Below are positions 5,182-9,047 of a DNA stretch of 9,047 nucleotides, in pieces. Under the pieces are notes generated by a model. That model made no database searches, was not told the origin of the DNA, and worked only from the letters and a program-made list of their open reading frames with translations. The DNA comes from DASXTB01 sp036505615 (GTDB taxonomy: Bacteria; Acidobacteriota; UBA6911; JACQSX01): positions 1-9,047 of the forward strand of contig DASXTB010000115.1 in NCBI GenBank assembly GCA_036505615.1, given 5' to 3'. The position numbers and the translations under genes were made by a program. Within the stretch, counting starts at the first letter, position 1. Every line of letters begins with the position of its first letter.

Positions 5182-5249
5182 CGGGAGGAGGGTTCGTTTC
5201 AGTCTAGTACTCCAAAAGTCACTTTTATCCTTTGAACGGGAGATGTCCT

Positions 5250-8200
5250 ATGTTGACTCTTACGTTTCCCCGCCACCACAACTGCCGCGTCCTTTTCGTG
5301 ATGGGCCTGGCAATTCTTGTATGCGTTTTACTAATGCCCGCAACGCTCGCGCAGATCACCGGCAGCGCCACATTGCGCGGTCTGGTGAAAGACCAGTCAG
5401 GCGCAGTAATTCCGGGTGCTGCTGTGACGCTCACCAATCGGGGAACAAAGGAAACGCGCAGCACAATCACGAACGATGAGGGCGCTTATCTTTTTGGCTC
5501 CGTAGCCCCAGCGCAATACACACTCAAGGTAGAGTTGACCGGATTTAAAACTTACGAACAATCCAATATCAGCCTCGCGCCCAGTGACACACGGGGTTTG
5601 GATGTGACATTGGAAGTCGGCGCCGCCAGTGAGACTGTCACTGTTACCGAGCAGGTCGTCGAGTTGCAAACAGAAACCGGCGCCAAAGAAAATACCATCA
5701 CGGCGAAGCAGATCGACAACCTTTCCATCATCAGCCGCAGTTCGCTGGAGCTCCTTCGCATTCTTCCCGGCGTCGTCGCGCCAGATCAAGAGGCGTTAGA
5801 AAAGCATGGGTTCAATGCCGGCGCCAATGCTAACGCTGGCTACCACGTCAACGGACTGCGCGGTGAGTACAACAACATCAGCATCGATGGGTCGCGGGTC
5901 ATAGACATCGGCTCCAACAACGGGACCATCATCACTGCCAACCCGGACATGGTCGAGGAAGTCAAAGTACAGACCAGCAACTACGCAGCGGAGCACGGAA
6001 GTGCCGGCGTTCAGATCAGCGCAGTTACCAAAGGAGGCACCAGCGCCTTTCATGGGACGATCTACGACTATGTTCGACATTGGAGATTCAGTGCCAACGA
6101 CCGCTCGAACAACTATGCCAATGTAAACGACAGGCAAAGGCCAAAAAGCAAGTACAGCTACCCGGGTTTCAATATTGGCGGCCCGGTCATTATTCCCGGC
6201 ACCAACTTGAACAAGAACCGCGACAAGCTGTTTTTCTTTTTCGGTTTGGAACTGCAGCGCCAGCAGACAGATCCTGGTACGACTCTGGGTGTAGTCCCCA
6301 CGCTGAAACAGCGCCAGGGTGATTTTAGTGAACTGCTGACCATTGGAGGTCAGAACCTGAACCAGCCCAAGACGGTCACCATCCCGGGTGGATTTGCCAA
6401 CTCCGGCCAGCCCGCTCCCAACAATAACTTGGCGCCCTACGTCGATGCCGTAGGCAAGGCGCTGATCAACCTTTATCCACAGCCGAACTACAGCGATCCA
6501 AACCGAAGGTATAACTACGCGCTCAGCACGCTTGTTCCCTTGAATCGGAACCAGGCGACACTGAAAGTTGATTACAATATCAGCGAAAAGACCAAGATGT
6601 ATGTCCGCATCGCCCGGGAATACGAGGACGAGGACTTCGCCCGCGGCCTGTGGTGGGATGCCTCAAGCTACGAACTTCCGTCTCATGTGCTGGGGACGAA
6701 TCTCGGTCGAAGCGTATCGGTCAGCATGACCAGCCTGCTGAGCCCGACGACGACCAATGAGATCTTGTTCAGCGGAAGCAAACTGAATCTGGACAACGAC
6801 TATCGCAATCCTGAAAAAGTGAGCCTGAAGAATCTCGGTATCGACAACTACCGGGGGATCTTCCCGCTGCAGAGCCAGTACGCGCCAGTGGCCATACACA
6901 GTTGGGGAGGAACGCCAGGCGGTGAATTTTGGGAGCCGGGCGGTCTGCCGTTGTTTGCTCACAACGACAGTTTCTCCCTCACCGATAATTTTTCCAAGGT
7001 CTACAAAGCGCACGCTCTAAAGCTTGGAGTTTTAATCGAGCAGGCAAACAAGAAACAAAACTTCCACGGCTGCCCGGAGGGATGCATCACGCTCGGTGCA
7101 GGCTGGATTCCAGGGACAACAGGTAATGATTTTGGTGATTTGCTCGTTGGCCGGCCGGCGCAATTTGATCAGGCGACCCGCACTCCGACAGGCAATTTCC
7201 GTTTCTACAACTATGAATTCTACGCTCAGGACAGTTGGAAGGTGCGTCCCAACTTCACGCTGGAGTATGGATTGCGTGCTCTCGATATGCCGAATAACAA
7301 AGAGCGCAAAGCCCTGGGCCTTATATTCGATCCGAAATCTTACGACCGCAACGAGGGGCTTTTCTTGGGCGGGGATCCGAAACGGCCAAACGGGGTCCTG
7401 CTTGCTTCACTGGGCCAAATACCCCGAGCGATCACCAGGAGCCCGCATATGTATGCGGCCCCGCGTCTCAATTTCGCCTGGGATACCAACGGTAAGGGGA
7501 ATCTGATCGTCCGCGGAGGCGCCGGCATCTTCTATAACCGGCTGCAAGGAAATCCTCAGTACAGCATCTTGCAGCAGGTGCCAAACACGTACAGCGCCAG
7601 CATCGGCGCCTATGACACCGACCTCACTTACGCCAACCTGCGCAGCATAGATCCATTTAAGCGGATCGGCTCAACCAGTATAGAAACGCTCAATCCGGAT
7701 TCGATCGAGCAGCCGGTGGTCTACAACATGAGTTTTTCACTGGGGACGCGCCTGCCCTTAAAGCAGGTATTAGAAGTAGCCTATGTAGGCGTGCAGTCAC
7801 GGCATATGTGGACGAAGCGGCAAATCGATTTTATTCCATTGGGCTCGCTATTGCAGGGAACTGTCGGAAACGCCGACCTGTCAGTGCCGATCAATCGCGT
7901 GGCGCTTAGTTCAGCCGCCCTTTCCCAGTTCAGGCCCTACCCGGCTTATGGAGGTGTCGCCTACGACGAATTTACTGCCACCTCGTCCTACCATAGCCTG
8001 CAGGCAACTTTGAGCCGCCAGACGGGCAAGAACTTCCAGTATTTTGCGACTTACACGTTCTCGAAGGCGCTTGGCACGGCTTCCAGCGAATACGACACTA
8101 TCGATCCCATCGATGCCCGCCACCGAAGTTATGGCGTGCTGGGGTTCGACAGAACACACGTGTTCAATATGTCCTACAACTATAATGTTCCCGATGGAGC

Positions 8201-8846
8201 GCGGGGAGGGTTTGCCAATCCCCTTACGCGCGGCATTTTTAATGGATGGCAGATGTCGGGGATTTCAACTTTCTCCAGCGGTGCGCCCATCCGTCTCAGA
8301 TTTTCCGGAGACATAAGCAGTGGTTCTATTGCTCGCGGCTTTTTTGGGACCGACGCCTTTGACACCGGCTCCGGCAACGTAGGAGCAATTGCGCCTGTGT
8401 TTAGCAGACGGCCGACTCTGGACGGCACCAGGGCGGGCGAAAAAATGTTTGATATCAGCGCCATCACGTTCCCGGCGTTCGGGCAATCCGGTCCCACGAT
8501 TGCTCCTTATTACCTGCGCGGCCCGAACCGGTGGAACCACGATGTGACGTTCTTCAAGAACTTCAAGATCACCGAGAGCCAGAAGATCCAGTTCCGCACC
8601 GGGTTCTTCAATATGTTCAATCAGGCTTACGCGCGTCCCTATCAGGGCGACTTTGATCTGACGCTGGATACCAGATGCAAGGTAAGGAAGAATGGAGTCC
8701 CCAACGGAAGTGGTGGGACAAGTGATAATGTTTGTGATCCGACTGGCGGGTTCTTCTTCACGGATCAAACCATTCAGAACTTCGGCAAAATCGTCACCAA
8801 GCATGGGAGGCGCGTGGTGGAGTTTGCGCTGAAGTATTACTTCTAG
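5250..8846 (+). CDS. Oar-like TonB-dependent outer-membrane receptor with carboxypeptidase-regulatory-like domain
   Basis: An outer-membrane beta-barrel expected to take up a large substrate using TonB/ExbBD energy. From ATG 5250 it has 1198 residues. A signal peptide (Arg/His-rich n-region, core ~13-30, likely cleavage after PATLA at 34) is followed by a carboxypeptidase-regulatory-like Ig fold (~36-122: GLVKDQSGAVIPGAAVTLTN, then NDEGAYLFGSVAPAQYTLKV). ETVTVTE (128-134) is TonB-box-like. The plug domain (~145-270) carries NGLRGEYNNISIDG (201-214) and GGTSAFHG (262-269), both typical of Acidobacteriota Oar-like receptors. The remainder is an Asn/Tyr/Gly-rich barrel ending in LKYYF, the terminal Phe expected for BAM-assembled proteins. 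GGGAGA (5238-5243) precedes ATG 5250 by six bases; the in-frame TTG at 5232 has no such site. Substrate is unknown; xylBA just upstream suggests a pentose-containing glycan, by proximity only. Confidence 0.93.
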   Translation: MLTLTFPRHHNCRVLFVMGLAILVCVLLMPATLAQITGSATLRGLVKDQSGAVIPGAAVTLTNRGTKETRSTITNDEGAYLFGSVAPAQYTLKVELTGFKTYEQSNISLAPSDTRGLDVTLEVGAASETVTVTEQVVELQTETGAKENTITAKQIDNLSIISRSSLELLRILPGVVAPDQEALEKHGFNAGANANAGYHVNGLRGEYNNISIDGSRVIDIGSNNGTIITANPDMVEEVKVQTSNYAAEHGSAGVQISAVTKGGTSAFHGTIYDYVRHWRFSANDRSNNYANVNDRQRPKSKYSYPGFNIGGPVIIPGTNLNKNRDKLFFFFGLELQRQQTDPGTTLGVVPTLKQRQGDFSELLTIGGQNLNQPKTVTIPGGFANSGQPAPNNNLAPYVDAVGKALINLYPQPNYSDPNRRYNYALSTLVPLNRNQATLKVDYNISEKTKMYVRIAREYEDEDFARGLWWDASSYELPSHVLGTNLGRSVSVSMTSLLSPTTTNEILFSGSKLNLDNDYRNPEKVSLKNLGIDNYRGIFPLQSQYAPVAIHSWGGTPGGEFWEPGGLPLFAHNDSFSLTDNFSKVYKAHALKLGVLIEQANKKQNFHGCPEGCITLGAGWIPGTTGNDFGDLLVGRPAQFDQATRTPTGNFRFYNYEFYAQDSWKVRPNFTLEYGLRALDMPNNKERKALGLIFDPKSYDRNEGLFLGGDPKRPNGVLLASLGQIPRAITRSPHMYAAPRLNFAWDTNGKGNLIVRGGAGIFYNRLQGNPQYSILQQVPNTYSASIGAYDTDLTYANLRSIDPFKRIGSTSIETLNPDSIEQPVVYNMSFSLGTRLPLKQVLEVAYVGVQSRHMWTKRQIDFIPLGSLLQGTVGNADLSVPINRVALSSAALSQFRPYPAYGGVAYDEFTATSSYHSLQATLSRQTGKNFQYFATYTFSKALGTASSEYDTIDPIDARHRSYGVLGFDRTHVFNMSYNYNVPDGARGGFANPLTRGIFNGWQMSGISTFSSGAPIRLRFSGDISSGSIARGFFGTDAFDTGSGNVGAIAPVFSRRPTLDGTRAGEKMFDISAITFPAFGQSGPTIAPYYLRGPNRWNHDVTFFKNFKITESQKIQFRTGFFNMFNQAYARPYQGDFDLTLDTRCKVRKNGVPNGSGGTSDNVCDPTGGFFFTDQTIQNFGKIVTKHGRRVVEFALKYYF

Positions 8847-8877
8847 ATTTGGAAAAAGTAGGCCGATAAGATTTGTC

Positions 8878-8899
8878 GGGGCGGTTCGCGAACCGCCCC
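8878..8899. terminator. 22-bp perfect palindrome downstream of the receptor gene
   Basis: Perfectly self-complementary GC-rich sequence (GGGGCGGTTCG and its mirror), 31 bases after the receptor stop. In RNA it would make a strong stem with a tight loop. No T-run follows on the plus strand, so it may be a factor-aided terminator, an mRNA 3'-end protector or a dispersed repeat. I recall similar palindromes scattered in environmental genomes. Confidence 0.5.
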
Positions 8900-8900
8900 A

Positions 8901-8978
8901 GGAGTTTCTACACTTTGGGAGCGGAGAGTCGGCCTGAGGTCCGTCTCCTGGAGTTTGGACATTTTGGAGAGACGGCCT
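8901..8978. repeat. Degenerate direct repeat, 49-bp period
   Basis: Unit 8901-8935 and unit 8950-8978 share GGAGTTT..ACA.TTTGG and GAGAG.CGGCCT, with a 6-bp length difference. Inside, GAGGTCCGTCTC (8936-8947) and GAGACGGCCTC (8969-8979) are near inverted partners. The last ~70 bases of the window show no gene or clear signal. Confidence 0.5.
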
Positions 8979-9047
8979 CTATAAGAACGACTTTGGAGTC
9001 AAGCACAATTTTTGTAAATTTGCCTGACCACTTCTGCACCCAACAGA

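Noticed and set aside
5232..5249. TTG start for the TonB-dependent receptor
   Set aside because: No Shine-Dalgarno precedes it, while GGGAGA precedes ATG 5250 at good spacing and the signal peptide is complete from there.
8265..8804. 179-codon minus-strand frame antisense to the receptor 3' end
   Set aside because: The plus-strand frame ends in a typical outer-membrane C-terminus; the antisense product shows no family features.
8913..9045. Minus-strand open frame of about 44 codons at the right edge
   Set aside because: Made of the degenerate repeat, rich in Ser/Arg/Pro/Lys, with no recognisable domain; most likely repeat translation.

Overview
The window looks like a piece of an Acidobacteriota genome (or a close relative). 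The main reasons are an Oar-type TonB-dependent receptor of about 1200 residues with an N-terminal carboxypeptidase-regulatory-like domain, an IS481-type element, and intergenic DNA filled with short RGTCATC/GTCAACAG-type repeats. The phylum call is inference from gene style; no rRNA or marker gene is present.

Layout. (1) 1-187, minus strand: the first 62 codons of a LolA-family lipoprotein carrier, running off the left edge. (2) 183-250: a heptanucleotide tandem array touching the lolA start. (3) 259-1774: an IS481-family insertion sequence with doubled terminal motifs, an intact DDE transposase (346-1494), a purine tract and a 57-nt hairpin near its right end. (4) 1781-1963: two octamer-type repeat arrays in opposite orientation; the last unit contains the ATG of the next gene. 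(5) 1959-3551 xylulokinase (xylB) and 3679-4845 class I xylose isomerase (xylA), same strand, separated by a 112-nt near-perfect palindrome. (6) 4846-5249: 404 bp without a gene, holding another short heptamer array, a REP-like hairpin, a weak terminator, a sigma-70-like promoter and an inverted repeat over its -10/start region. (7) 5250-8846: the Oar-like TonB-dependent outer-membrane receptor. (8) 8847-9047: a 22-bp perfect palindrome and a degenerate direct repeat, with no gene seen.

Function. XylA converts D-xylose to D-xylulose and XylB phosphorylates it to D-xylulose 5-phosphate, which enters the pentose phosphate pathway. All catalytic and metal-binding residues I can check are present in both. 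The receptor next to them could import xylose-containing oligomers or another large substrate, but that link rests on proximity only. lolA and xylB were probably divergent neighbours sharing a repeat-rich intergenic region into which the IS element inserted.

I see no convincing new multi-gene system. The least ordinary material is in the non-coding DNA: repeat arrays that supply start codons, the xylB-xylA palindrome, and the symmetric operator-like site before the receptor gene.
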